Source of the DNA: Euborellia annulipes
Lineage: Eukaryota > Arthropoda > Insecta > Dermaptera > Anisolabididae
Length of the DNA stretch: 64,000 nt
Assembly: GCA_023213315.1 (NCBI GenBank)
Contig: JAKCPI010002538.1
Location: forward strand, 1 to 64,000
Direction: 5' to 3'
Position 1 is the first letter of the stretch, and every line of letters begins with the position of its first letter. Shown piece by piece: positions 42,026 to 52,317 of the stretch. The position numbers were made by a program, and so were the translations under genes. Below the pieces are notes generated by a model that did no database searches, was not told the DNA's origin, and saw nothing but the letters and a program-made list of their open reading frames with translations.

Positions 42026-42519
42026 CAGGGGGCAAAAAAAAAAAAAAATCAAAATCATCAAAAATTCAATAAAAAATGAAAATAGAAAATGGATGAATTT
42101 AAAATTTAAGGAAAATTTTAATTATTTTTCTTAATAAAATTCTCAAGTCTATTTCTGTCGGAAAATGTTTTACTCACCACTTTAATTCACATTTATATAC
42201 TAAACATAAAAAATTTTATTAAAAATAATATTTAATCTATTTTTATAATTTAAAAGAGGATGAGCTAATAATGTAGGAATTGCGCACTTATTTTTCAACT
42301 ATAAACCAAGTGTCTGTCTGTCACATAATAAAATCGAAGATTTTCAATTACGCGTTAGTATTACTATTTTAACAACTCGTTAACCAAAGTTTTTTTTTTA
42401 AATCGTTTAGCATTGATAGCCGTAGTATATAAATTTCCTAAGCTAAATAACCTATTTCGTTTTTATTTTTTATTATTATTTTCCCTTTTTTTTAAGTCCC
42501 CAAAGGGTTTTTATCTTCT

Positions 42520-42610
42520 CAGGCTGTCCGCTTTACGACGCTCGTAAATCCAAAATGGCGCTTGGTCCGTCTTGAGACGAACATGGCCAACACGAGGTGG
42601 TCGAATACAA
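42520..42610 (+). promoter_or_regulatory. CpG island with YY1-like site
   Basis: ACGACGCTCGTAAATCC followed by AAAATGGCGC, a consensus YY1/Pho-type element, and GAACATGGCCAACACG lie in an isolated CpG-rich patch. YY1-type ATGGCG elements commonly sit just downstream of TATA-less start sites. Both ATG frames close quickly. Confidence 0.3.
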
Positions 42611-43054
42611 TTCATTTATGACGAGGGGCTATTATTAAATCCAGAAGGAAAAGGATTTTTATTCCATTGGATCATATAGTAAAACGTTCAAGTTTTAACT
42701 ACCTCCTTGAATGGGGGTGGGGGACGGGGGGAGGATCTTACTCTCTGTCTCTCTGCCCATTTAGTTCGCTACTCTTTTCTTTTATTTGGAAAGTGAAATA
42801 TATTATAGATCTATAGAAAAAAAAATGAAGATTTAATGTTTTTGATCAATCTTAAAGATTTTTTTATTTTTTTAATTAAATAACTTATTAATTTAAATAT
42901 TTATATGTAAAGAAGATGCTTGTTAGATCCAAAGCCAATGGGGGTGAAGGGATTCCCCCTCCAGAAGTTGAATGTTTTAAATTCCTATACAATTATACTG
43001 GAGAAAATTTGTCTGTCTTTTGTAATCTACAACTTCCCAACTGGTGATCCGTGA

Positions 43055-43150
43055 AGAGGTAGGATAGGGAAATTTTATATTTAAGTTAAGCACCCCTCTG
43101 GCACATGACACAAAACTTTTGAACAAAATCGGCCAAAGAGTATACTGTTA
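43055..43150 (+). repeat. RepA fragment
   Basis: AATTTTATATTTAAGTTAAG, CACCCCTCTGGCACATGACA and GAACAAAATCGGCCAAAGAG, then interrupted. Matching sequence resumes at 44775 (TACTAATACTTTACTGATG), which suggests a 1.6-kb interruption. Confidence 0.65.
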
Positions 43151-43194
43151 AAAATTTTCGAGCCAGATTCATACACATGTATAGGAAGTCTGTT

Positions 43195-43435
43195 ACACAA
43201 ACTGTTTATGAATATTCATTTTGGGTATATGAGAAAGTCTATACCAAAATGAATTTTCACAAACCCAGATATGAAATTTTTCATATTCGGGTATATGAAA
43301 AAATTCATTTTCGGGTATGTGAATAAATTCATTTTTGGTATATGAAATTTAATTACGGGTATATGAATAAATTCATTTTTGGTATATGAAATTTAAATTA
43401 CGGGTTTATGAGAAATAATATACTTTTTTGTGAAA
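43195..43435 (+). repeat. Degenerate tandem repeat, GGGTATATGAATAAATTCAT
   Basis: GGGTATATGA..AATTCATTTT words recur about six times. The last two (from 43337 and 43382) include GGTATATGAAATTTAA. Each unit contains an ATGAATAAATTCAT-type mini-hairpin. Confidence 0.65.
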
Positions 43436-43440
43436 AATGA

Positions 43441-43576
43441 AAGTAGGAGAACTTTTAATTATAGACCACATATTTGTATTAAATATTTATTAAAAATATA
43501 TAAATACTGTACAAATATATATATTTTTAATAAATATTTAATACAAATATGTGGACTATAATTAAAAATTCTCCTA
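43441..43576. repeat. 136-bp AT palindrome
   Basis: GTAGGAGAACTTTTAATTAT, CACATATTTGTATTAAATAT and TTATTAAAAATATATA are mirrored to AATTAAAAATTCTCC. A single arm recurs at 22405-22475, so it is a dispersed foldback rather than a local accident. Confidence 0.75.
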
Positions 43577-44467
43577 ATAATAATATTTCAAACCACAAAA
43601 GCTTTAATAAACAAAAATTAAAGTCCTTACGAGTTTATACTTTTGAGGGGAAAGTGAGTGGTCTAGGTGAAATAATAGTTTTTTTTATTTATTTTATTTT
43701 TTATTTATTAAAAAAAAATTATATTATATTAAAATATACAATTTTACTAAATAATAAAACAAATTAAAGTATTAAAATAATAAATTTGTATCAAAAAATA
43801 AATTTTTATACATTTCCAAGTAAATTAAACACAAATACAAATCATTTTAATAATTTAATACAAAAAATATGTCGATTTTCATCTTCTTTGAGAAGTAATA
43901 AAGAGTTACATTTCCATTGCAGTATGATTGGAGTTTATTCCCTGGTTGGAGAATTAACTAACCTCACCTGAAAAATGACAAACAATAATTGATTTGAAAT
44001 TGAGAAAAAAAAATTTCAATGAAAAAATTCAAATTCAATACTTACGATTTTGTTAGTAAAATGTTCCTATTTCAATATATTGATTAAATATTTATATTTC
44101 ATTTTAAATAATAATACACGTTCAATTATCTATGCGTTAAATCAGCTACTTCAAAAACAGAATTTGGTGCCAACCTGGTGCCAACCTAACCAATTTCTTG
44201 TATATTTTAAAATTAATTATTTTGGTGAAATTGTTAATTTTAATTTTAATTTCTATAGCTATTTAGTTGAATTACTTTATAAAAATTATTTAATTAGTAT
44301 GACTTCATAAATATTTAAATAGTTTAGAGCGCGAATTTCAAACCAGAATTTAATCAATATAGATTTTGGAAATGAATTTTAAAAGAATAATTTCAAGTTT
44401 CCTTAAAATAATTATAAAATAATATTAATAAAAATTCCTTGAGGTAGTCGAGTTATTTGAGAACGTT

Positions 44468-44540
44468 TAGACCAGTGATTCTCAACTTGTCGCGGTACAC
44501 TTTTAACGATTTCAAAATTTGGCGGCACACAAAGAAAAAG
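44468..44540 (+). mobile_element. 5' end of a hAT-like repeat
   Basis: CAGTGATTCTCAACTTGTCG followed by CGGTACACTTTTAACG resembles the CAG(T)GGTTCTCAACCT terminus of hAT MITEs. No matching right end is found. Confidence 0.4.
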
Positions 44541-44544
44541 ATAA

Positions 44545-44768
44545 GTTTAAAAGTTGGTAATTTGTTCATAAACTTTTATATTAATTTTAATTCACATTCT
44601 GGGTGTATTAAAATTAAACTACGAAGGTATGTGAAAAAAGAAGGAAAATTCATATTTTTTTTAAAGCGATACTTATTCATATACTTGTATATTAATTTTA
44701 ACTCATATCCTAGGTCTATTAAAATTAAACCACCAAAGTTTATGAGATATGAATGAAAATTCATATTT
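44545..44768 (+). repeat. Two-unit tandem repeat, about 119 bp
   Basis: ATATTAATTTTAATTCACAT..TATTAAAATTAAACTACGAA and ATATTAATTTTAACTCATAT..TATTAAAATTAAACCACCAA, each followed by GAAAATTCATATTTTTTTTA. Each unit folds on AATTTTAA/TTAAAATT. Confidence 0.65.
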
Positions 44769-44982
44769 TTTTTACAGTATACTAATACTTTACTGATGTA
44801 CTTTTTCAGTTTTTTTAGATTTTCTCAAAATTCGCTCTAACGATTTTGATTTCAATGTCAAAATAAGAATATACATTTTAAAGAGCATTTAAAAAATAAA
44901 TTGATTTTTTAATTTTAATCGAAATCGTTGGAGCAAATTTTAAGAAAATCGAAACAAACTGAAAAAATACAATCAGGAAAGC

Positions 44983-45265
44983 GAAGGATACTTTGCAGCC
45001 AGGAGATTAAATAAAAAATCTTTTATTTAATTTTTACTTGCCGACGTTTCGGTCTTCTGTCACGACCTTCATCAGGGCAAATAATTGTCAACAATACAGG
45101 ATCTTAGGTATTTTGATGTTTACTGTAATCGTATACAATTTCTTTATTTAATTTTTATATGGATATGTATATGATGAAGGCCGTGACAGATGACGGAAAC
45201 TTCGGCAAGTAAAAATTAAATAAAAGATTTTTTTATTTAATCTCCTGGCTGCAAAGAGTCCTTCG
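44983..45265. mobile_element. Hammerhead-type foldback element
   Basis: Arms: GAAGGATACTTTGCAGCCAG, ATTAAATAAAAAATCTTTTA, ACTTGCCGACGTTTCGG, mirrored at 45180-45265. The left arm carries an intact minus-strand hammerhead core. The right arm (+) carries a damaged copy (ATGATGAAGGCC..GGAAACTTCGG). The loop at about 45080-45165 is AT-rich without a frame. It interrupts RepA sequence. Confidence 0.75.
45038..45080 (-). ncRNA. Hammerhead ribozyme-like motif, best in window
   Basis: Minus strand: stem I TTGCC/GGCAA (45076-45080 with 45038-45042), core CTGATGA (45069-45075), stem II AGGTC..GACC with loop GTGACAGAA, GAAAC (45046-45050) and the TC cleavage dinucleotide. All conserved core positions of the hammerhead are met. 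Stem III is limited to C/G, as in minimal type I hammerheads described in metazoan retroelements. Cleavage may therefore need a dimeric transcript. Confidence 0.7.
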
Positions 45266-45299
45266 GTTTCCTGGTCAAATCTCCACAGCCATAACACAC

Positions 45300-46557
45300 T
45301 AAATTAATGGAAAAAGTACATCAGTAAACTACTAGTAGGCCCTACTTTTTGGCCAATTTTGATTAAAAGCTTATTTTCACGCCCTATGTGGGTGTCTAAC
45401 TTAAATATAAAATTTCAACCTCCTAGCTCAATTCTTTCATGCTTTAAATTGAATACACACACTCACACAGACAGACAGACCATGTCGCGAAAACCACTTT
45501 TTTGAATTCAGGGGACCTCTCCATCTAAATCCATCTAAATCTCGACATCGAATTTTTGACATGAAACCAATACTTTCTATATTACCATATATATAGGCAA
45601 GAGAAAGTAAAAAATCTGGTGAGACTGGCACACAGCACACAACTTTCTCTTACCTTCGGTAATCGAAAGTTGTGTACTGTGCTTGACTCACCAGATTTTT
45701 TGTGTCGACATGTATTTAGTTTCCGACAGTACGGAACATTCGATTTTCAAGATGTAAAATTGGGGGTGATATGTGAAAATATTTATATTTTTTTTTTTTT
45801 TTTTTTTTTTAAAAACATTCACACTTTTTTCTCATTCACACTCACATTCACACACATTCATACAGTCTTTTCGGCAACTTAGGCCATATAAGACTTTGAC
45901 GATAACCGTTGTAGAGAATATATATATTGTGGGTTGAGGCATTTCTATTTAAGCCATCTGGTATCCAAATGGCTTAAATAAAATCATCGGACTGCCTGGG
46001 TCCGAACCCGCGACGTTTGGTATAGGAGGTAGGCACGCTACCTACTACGCCAAACCCGGGGGCATATTTATATTTTGTTACCATGGCAACAATTTCTCCT
46101 ATCTTTTCTATGGAGTACAAGAGTAAAGTGGTCTTCAGAAGATTTCAATGACAAAATGAGAATAAACATTTTATAGAGAATCTAAAAAATAATTGATTTA
46201 TGAGTTTTTAAAAAAATCGTTGGAGCAAATTTAGAGAAAATCGAAAAAAACTGAAAAAGTGCATCAGTAAAGTACTAGTACTCTTTGGCCGATTTTGTTC
46301 AAAAGCTTCCTGTCACGTCCCATGGGGGTGCCTAACTTAAATATAAAATTTCAACCTCCTAGTTCTTTTCGTTCTTGAGATATTTTGTTCACAGACAGAC
46401 ACACAGACAGACCATGTCGCGAAAACCACTTTTTTGGATTCAGGGGATCTCAAAACGTAAAGATCCATCAAAATCTCGACATCGAATTTTTGACATGAAT
46501 CCAATACCTTCTCTCTCTATATATATTAACATATATATAGAGGTAAGAGAAAGTAAA
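45300..46557 (-). repeat. RepA copies (reverse), with SINE-A insertion
   Basis: Two reverse copies in tandem: 45300-45615 (truncated) and 45606-46557 (complete). The complete one starts with the CTGGTGAGACTGGCACAC hairpin and ends at GGTAAGAGAAAGTAAAA. A SINE-A interrupts it at 45779-46076. The truncated one has a local CCATCTAAAT duplication. Confidence 0.88.
45792..46063 (-). mobile_element. SINE-A, full length, inside RepA
   Basis: Complete family order with an intact B-box complement GGGTCCGAACCC and a head ending CCAAACCCGGGGGC. A 13-bp duplication ATATTTATATTTT (45779-45791, 46064-46076) splits the RepA block that reads continuously elsewhere (AAATATTTATATTTTGTTACC). Confidence 0.92.
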
Positions 46558-46729
46558 AAGAATTGTAAAATTGTTTTTTCAAAAATTTTCTGATGCAGAT
46601 AATTAATTGCTACCGAAACCTAAGATAGGTATATATACTATTATTAACATTTATTTTAATTACTCCCCCTACCTAATTTTTGGTAGTCTATTGAGAGGTT
46701 AGAAATAGTGAAAATTTTAAGTCAAGCGG

Positions 46730-46870
46730 CAAGGCTCTGGATCTGAAGCAGTTATTTAAATTTATTTAAAACAATTGGATAAATCATTTGAATCGTAATT
46801 TAACATTTATTGGTATAACATATATCGTTTAAAGTCTAATGCCCTTTAATGTCGAAAAGACAAAAAAAAA
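46730..46870 (+). repeat. SINE-B tail remnant
   Basis: GGCTCTGGATCTGAAGCAG, then AAACAATTGGATAAATC and AGTCTAATGCCCTTTAATG, TCGAAAAGAC. Weakly conserved. Confidence 0.4.
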
Positions 46871-47640
46871 TTTTATAAATCATGTTTAATAGTGAAATAC
46901 TTTCTACATAAATGAAATCGCAGTACCCGGGAAGTCTCTTCATCTAAAATTTGATTCTAACACATGGAATTATTTAATAAAGGGCCCAGGGCGTTTACAA
47001 ATAAAATTCCGCTCAAATAGATCAATTCTCTTTCCCCTAATATAAAATAAAATATAAAAATGTTTTTATCAAAATTCAGTCTGATAAAAATCTGTTTGAG
47101 AGGGCGATAGTGAAGAAGAGAGGGGTGGTGGTGGTGGGGGGGGGAAGAAGAATAATAATTCAATTGGAAACTCCGGCTGTTTACTTTAGAAATAAAAAGA
47201 TTAATTGTCTCGGGCATTGGAGTTCTTTCTCTCTCTCTCTCTCTCTGGTTATCCATAAATCTCTTGACCGAGGGGAGGTTTTTAGTCTTCTATAAATTTC
47301 TATGTTTCTGCTCGAAGGGGGGAGAGGGGGTCGTTTTTTTAAGATCTGATAAGCGAGGTGTTGGTGCGCAAAAAACACTCAGCCTTGGATTTAGATAAAA
47401 AATTTTTCACCTGTTGGAACGACATCTCCCCAATCGAAAATGGAATTAAATTATGTAATTTATGGATATGTAAAAAAGATAAATTTTCTTTATACTAGCC
47501 GCGCAACTCATCTTCGGCGGGCTAGGCTTTAGAGGCCAGCGTCTCGGTAATGGACAAAATCCATTGTTAATAATCAATTGTATTACATGCTTGAAGACAA
47601 CTCTATTATTATTGTATGATATATGTATGTCTGTTTAAGA
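46871..47640. other. Intergenic with G- and CT-rich tracts
   Basis: GGTGGTGGTGGTGGGGGGGG at about 47126 and (CT)n at 47226-47248. 47500-47535 has GCCGCGCAACTCATCTTCGG, similar to the GC-rich hairpin repeats at 14.4 and 41.2 kb. No gene supported. Confidence 0.45.
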
Positions 47641-47735
47641 CTTATGTACTCTTGAAAGGATGATGATGGCACAGTAAATCTATCTCGAAACTTCAGGAAT
47701 ATAGAGTTTATTTAATAATAGGATACTCTTTTGGC
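47641..47735 (+). mobile_element. Degenerate hammerhead-type element
   Basis: GGATGATGATGGCACAGTAA, TATCTCGAAACTTCAGGA, TTTATTTAATAATAGG and TTTTGGCAGC follow the family order. The core reads ATGATGA (first base changed) and stem I does not close, so only a relic is claimed. Confidence 0.4.
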
Positions 47736-48014
47736 AGCAAACCTCTTCCTTACTATAATTAATAAGAGAGATGATTGTCCAGTCCTTGATTGTTCTCCAC
47801 TTTGACCATTGCTGTTTGGTTTTTAGCGACCTGTCTGGTGAGGGTGGTCTTGAACTTGAGAGGGTCTTAAACTCTTGATACGCTTCATTTTTAAAGTCCC
47901 AGCACATAACACCTTATTGACTGGCTGAAACTGAAAAATAGAAGAAATTATTTTCTAGGATGTTATGTGTACGGTCTCTTGGAGAACAAAATACCCTTGT
48001 ACCTTTATGAGTAC

Positions 48015-48179
48015 TTAAAGATAAGAGCTTATGCCCAGAAATCTCAGGCTGAGTTCACTCGACCTGCAAATGCCCGAACACCAGACGGCGACTTTCGGCA
48101 GGTCGTTCGCCGTTAAATCTGTTGTTGTATTGTTGTTGTGGAACTCGGGGGCTATTAGAGGTTCGAGGACGTTGGCCAT
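48015..48179 (-). CDS. Short high-GC ORF, candidate first coding exon
   Basis: The minus strand has AAAAATGGCC start context followed by a 54-codon frame beginning MANVLEPLIAPEFHNNNTTT and continuing DLTANDLPKVAVWCSGIC. Codons end mainly in C or G, unlike every AT-driven frame nearby. A possible donor TTTGCAG|GTCGAG follows codon 38; without splicing the frame stops at 48015-48017. The start lies in an AAAATGGCC (YY1-like) element, typical of some TATA-less first exons. The protein family is not recognised. Upstream on this strand is RepA, so the promoter must be within about 45 bp or across the repeat. It could be a first exon, a retained relic of one, or a complete small protein. Confidence 0.4.
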   Translation of the reverse strand: MANVLEPLIAPEFHNNNTTTDLTANDLPKVAVWCSGICRSSELSLRFLGISSYL

Positions 48180-48224
48180 TTTTAAGAGCCGGTATTATCG
48201 ATTACAGCAATTGTGGAGGGGCTA

Positions 48225-48618
48225 TGTATGTAAAAAAAAAATCGTTGGAGCGAATTTTGAGAAAATCGAAAAAAAAAAAAAAAAACTGAAAAAATACATC
48301 AGTAAAGTGGCTACTAGTACTCTTTGGCTGATTTTGATAAAAAGCTTATTTTCACGCCTCAGGGGGGGGGGAGTGTCTAACTTAAATATAAAATTTTTTC
48401 AACCTCCTAGCTCGATTCCTTCATGCTTTCAATTGAACACAGACAGACCATGTCGCGAAAACCACTTTTTTGGATTCAGGGGACCTCAAAACGTGTATAT
48501 GCACCAAAATCTCGACATCGAATTTTTGACATGAATTCTCTCTTTATATATAGTATATACGTATATTATATTATACAATATATTACATATATACATAGGT
48601 AAGAGAAAGTAAAAAAAC
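48225..48618 (-). repeat. RepA copy (reverse, partial)
   Basis: AAATCGTTGGAGCGAATTTT through CATGTCGCGAAAACCACTTT, with the end AT palindrome expanded to about 75 bp and closing GGTAAGAGAAAGTAAAA. Confidence 0.85.
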
Positions 48619-48619
48619 A

Positions 48620-49500
48620 TATATGTAACTATAAGTATGCTCCAAGAGACCATGCCTTAGAGCAAATAAAATTTATCTTATCTACCATAATATTGTAAGG
48701 ATTAAATAATTTCTTTTCATTGGGCCTACTACGTAATATCTTCATACATTTCCTATGGGAGAAATCGTAACTTCAACACTTATATAGTTAATATAGTTAT
48801 AGGAATTTTGGTACAAAAATAATCTTCCTTTAATTCCTAGAAGGTCCTCTTTAAGCATATAAAATTTGGTTCCGAAGCTTCCCAAATCGTCAGTTAGACA
48901 GAAACTGAGATTGGCGAATAGATTTAACATTTCCCTAAGATAATTTAAAAAAAAATCCAATTTGTTTTTGAAAATTTATAGATTTTTATAAATTTATTCT
49001 CCTCTGAATTTATCAAAAGAAAAATTTTTTTAAAAAACAAAGAGAACGAAAAAGTGATTCTTCAGTGGTCACCACGAAATCCAAATAACTCCTCTCTCTC
49101 TCTCTCTCTCTCTCTATTTCTACTCAGGTTTCTAGATAAGCGTTTTCTCTAAATCTCAAGAGAACAATAGGCACAAGTTGCGTTCTCTCTTTTTGCCTTC
49201 TTACCTCTTGTGGTTTCAAAAATCAAAAAAAAAAAAAAAAATCAAACGAGATCTGATTTGTTGATTTAAATCCATTTGATATAAACTCTTTCTTCAATTG
49301 AGATACTTATAAGATTGAATTTTAGATATAGAAAAAAATCCTATTTTCTCATTATACGAGTTTATTAGGTATTATTTTAAAAGAGAGTTTAAAATTTATT
49401 GAAAATCACATCTCTCTTTATATAGGCTATATATAGAGATGAAAAAATGAATTGCTATGGTAGCAATAAAAAACCTTTAAGGTCAAATAAAAGATTTTTG
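48620..49500. other. Intergenic, microsatellite
   Basis: (CT)n at 49091-49117 and TTTTTGCCTTCTTACCTCTT at about 49190. The minus frame 48742-48960 has no motif. No gene supported. Confidence 0.45.
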
Positions 49501-49504
49501 AAAA

Positions 49505-49640
49505 ATTTAATGTTTGCCCTTGATCCGTGACTCTTACAGTCCAGAGCGAGAAAAATATATTTCAATTTCAAATCGATTTAAATAAATAAAAACTGGGATC
49601 TAAATGGACTCTAATGCCGAAAAAGATCTTAAATAAATTT
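49505..49640 (+). repeat. SINE-B tail
   Basis: CCCTTGATCCGTGACTC head relic, then AATAAAAACTGGGATCTAAA and CTAATGCCGAAAAAGATCTT with an A/T end. Confidence 0.5.
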
Positions 49641-49771
49641 TGAAAAACTTAGGCTAATGTCTAGTAAAATATGGATATGATCTTAACTACGTACAGTTGG
49701 CGGCTCAAGTGCTTGATTTGCTCGAGAGTGGAACCTTGAGCTAGATAACAAATATTTTTGAAATAAATAAT

Positions 49772-50240
49772 TTTTTACTTTCTCTTACCCTATATATGAA
49801 ATATATAGAGAGAAAGTATTCGATTCATGTCAAAAATTCGATGTCGAGATTTTGATGGATATACATGTTTTGAGGTCCTCTGAATCCAAAAAAGTGGCAT
49901 GGTTTGTGAACAAAATATCTCAGGAACTTTTGAACAAAATCGGCAAAAAGTACTAGTACTTTACTCATGTACTTTTTCAGTTTTTGGCGATTTTCTCAAA
50001 ATTCGCTACAACGATTTTGTTTAAAATTCATAAATAAACTATTTTTTAGATGCCCTTTAAAAAGTATATCAGTGACATTTTTCGTGGAAATTGTTTCAAG
50101 TACACTTTACTGATGTGGAAGCATTCGTAGCTCAGCGCCATCTATGAATCACGTGGCCAAGTTTGGAACTTAAGTGCTAAGAGCAACTAAATATATCTCG
50201 ACACAAAAAATCTGGTGCGATCAGTCACACCAGATTTTTT
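49772..50240 (+). repeat. RepA copy, internally deleted
   Basis: TTACTTTCTCTTACCC start and CATGTCAAAAATTCGATG follow the reference. The microsatellite block is almost absent. The 3' part is replaced by AGCTCAGCGCCATCTATG before a shortened hairpin CTGGTGCGATCAGTCACACC. Confidence 0.8.
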
Positions 50241-50639
50241 TTAATACAATTGAAGGTTAAAAACTACTTCCGACGGCTAGGCATTTTGGTTGCCTAAGCT
50301 CAAGGCTCCATTATCGGAATATCAGGAACTGTACTAACGATTTTTCACATCATCATACTCAAAACAAAAAAAAAAAATATTTTTATTTTAATAGTAGAAC
50401 TTTTCTCACCTAGACATCAAATACTTATCAAAAAATTTAATTCTTTTGCCATTTAATCCTTGATATTATTTTTTACTATTGATAAACCATGCGACAAAAT
50501 TTAATTTAATTTTTGTAGTATGGAACTGATGACAACCCCTGACTTCTAGCACAAGATGCAACTGGATTTCGAACCATGGACAATTAAATTCATTTTGTTT
50601 TAATTGTTAATATCAGCTGCACTGCCTCATAACAATTAA

Positions 50640-50725
50640 AAAAATATGGCGTGACTGATCGCACAGCACACACATTTCTCTTACCTTCAGTAATTAAAAG
50701 TTGTGCTCTGTGCTTGTCTATTAAT
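50640..50725 (-). repeat. RepA hairpin, solo
   Basis: GGCGTGACTGATCGCACAGC, TTTCTCTTACCTTCAGTAAT and TAAAAGTTGTGCTCTGTGC. Outer arm is damaged. Confidence 0.65.
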
Positions 50726-50753
50726 TAATTTTAATTGAATAAAAATTTGATTT

Positions 50754-50945
50754 TTGTTAATTAAAATAAAATTCAAAAACAAAAGGCGAGGTTTGAAATG
50801 TTCTGATCCGCATGGAGTGTCATCATTCATCTATCGAATAATTGCCTCTTCCCATGGATCCGAGACACTCGAGATGCTAGGGATAAGCCTCTTTCATTCG
50901 GGATTTAAGGATGATCCTCAGGAATCAAAAAAGATCTCCCGATGA
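50754..50945 (+). other. Balanced-composition open frame, unrecognised
   Basis: Sixty-three codons. The second half (SSHGSETLEMLGISLFHSGF) has even codon use, but no domain or splice sites are evident. Possibly an exon relic. Confidence 0.2.
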
Positions 50946-51089
50946 TAGAGAGGACACCGTAACAACTCGGATATCAAATTAACGAATTCGCAACTTTTAA
51001 TACTACCTATCTGAATTTTTTAAATGTCAATTTTGTATTACTTATTATTAATTAAGGATGGGCAAAATCCTTCAAAAACTATTAGCGAT

Positions 51090-51208
51090 CCGATCCTAGA
51101 TCCAGAGATTAAAGATTTATTTAGTTTGAATTGGAATCAATTTAAATAAATAGAGACGGGTTCTAAATGACCTCAGATGCCAAAAAGAAATTAAACAAAT
51201 TAAAAATA
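51090..51208 (+). repeat. SINE-B tail
   Basis: TAAATAGAGACGGGTTCTAA, ATGACCTCAGATGCC and AAAAAGAAATTAAAC, preceded by GATCCTAGATCCAGAG in place of the head. Confidence 0.5.
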
Positions 51209-51428
51209 AGAGAAAGTAAAAAAAGAGTAAAGTGCACTTCATTACTTCTAAGGGCAAAATAAGAATATACTTTTTAAATTAAAAAAAAAAAAAAAAATTG
51301 ATTTATGAATTTTAATCAAAATCGTTAGTGCGAATTTTAGAAAATCGAAAAAACTGAAAAAGTACATCAGTAAAATACTAGCTAGTACCTTTGGCCGATT
51401 AAAAAACTTATTCTCATGTTCTCGGGGA

Positions 51429-51652
51429 CATAGGCGTAGCCAGAAATTTTTGATGGGGCGGGGAAATTTTTTTCAAAAATTTGAAAAATTCAAGATTATA
51501 AATATAATATTTAAAAATCATTTTGGCTTTTTTTTTTTTAGCTAGAGTAAATTATTATATTTTACTTTCTCTTAACCTATATGAAATATAATTTGTATTA
51601 TAGAGCTTAAATTTTGGGCCCCCAAACCCCCTCTTCCAGGGCTACGCCTATG
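51429..51652. mobile_element. hAT-like MITE, CATAGGCGTAGCC type
   Basis: Ends CATAGGCGTAGCCAGAAATT and AGGGCTACGCCTATG. Exact 8-bp duplication CTCGGGGA (51421-51428, 51653-51660). 224 bp. The middle contains a short ACTTTCTCTTAACC RepA-like piece. Confidence 0.93.
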
Positions 51653-51759
51653 CTCGGGGACAAAATTTCAATCTCGAGCTTCATACTTTATTTTGAATAC
51701 AGACACAGACCATTTTGGGAGTCCAATTGTCTTTGTGCTCAAAACGTGTTCCGGAGATC

Positions 51760-51996
51760 CAGGGGCATATATAAGGGGGGGGCGAGGGGGCCCGGCCCCC
51801 CGAAATTTCCCAAACACATTAACATATATAGGGATATACAGACATCAGCGCAACAAATTTTTCCGCAGGATGGAAAACTTTGGCTCCGCAAAGGAAAAAT
51901 GTTCCGCAAAACAAAATTTCGTGTGAAAAAAAAATTTTCCGCAGAAAAATTTTTTTAGTTCAGGGCCCGCGAAAAAAATTTCTATATACGCCCCTG
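51760..51996. mobile_element. hAT-like MITE, CAGGGGCATATATA type
   Basis: Ends CAGGGGCATATATAAGG and TCTATATACGCCCCTG. CGGAGATC (51752-51759) and CCGAGATC (51997-52004) differ at one base. 237 bp. Confidence 0.9.
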
Positions 51997-52317
51997 CCGA
52001 GATCAATTTTTAATAAGAATATAATATCTTCTCTCTCTCTTTATATATTGAATATATAAAAATATACGTAGGTAAGAGAATATTGCTCTTCAATAATCAT
52101 CATTTTCCGACACAAATATAGAGAGATGTTAAATTTGATTATAGAAAAATATATTTTAAAAGAACTTAATTATTAATATTAATAATATTTCAAATTAAAA
52201 AAAAAAAAAAATAGAAAACAAATGTGAATGAGGACAAAAACACAGACGAAACATATCTTTTCAATTTGGCTGTTTTCCGAGCGATTTTCTTGTCGGCCAT
52301 TTAATAAATGTTATGAT

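Larger units (their letters stand above)
51210..52083 (-). repeat. RepA copy (reverse) with two MITE insertions
   Basis: RepA order is recovered when the two MITEs are ignored: GTACATCAGTAAAATACTAG, [MITE], CAAAATTTCAATCTCGAG and GAATACAGACACAGACC, [MITE], ATCAATTTTTAATAAG, and an end palindrome closing GGTAAGAGA. Confidence 0.8.

Noticed and set aside
46957..47256. 99-codon minus frame
   Set aside because: Begins in (CT)n and passes through the GGT/G-run tract; low-complexity translation.
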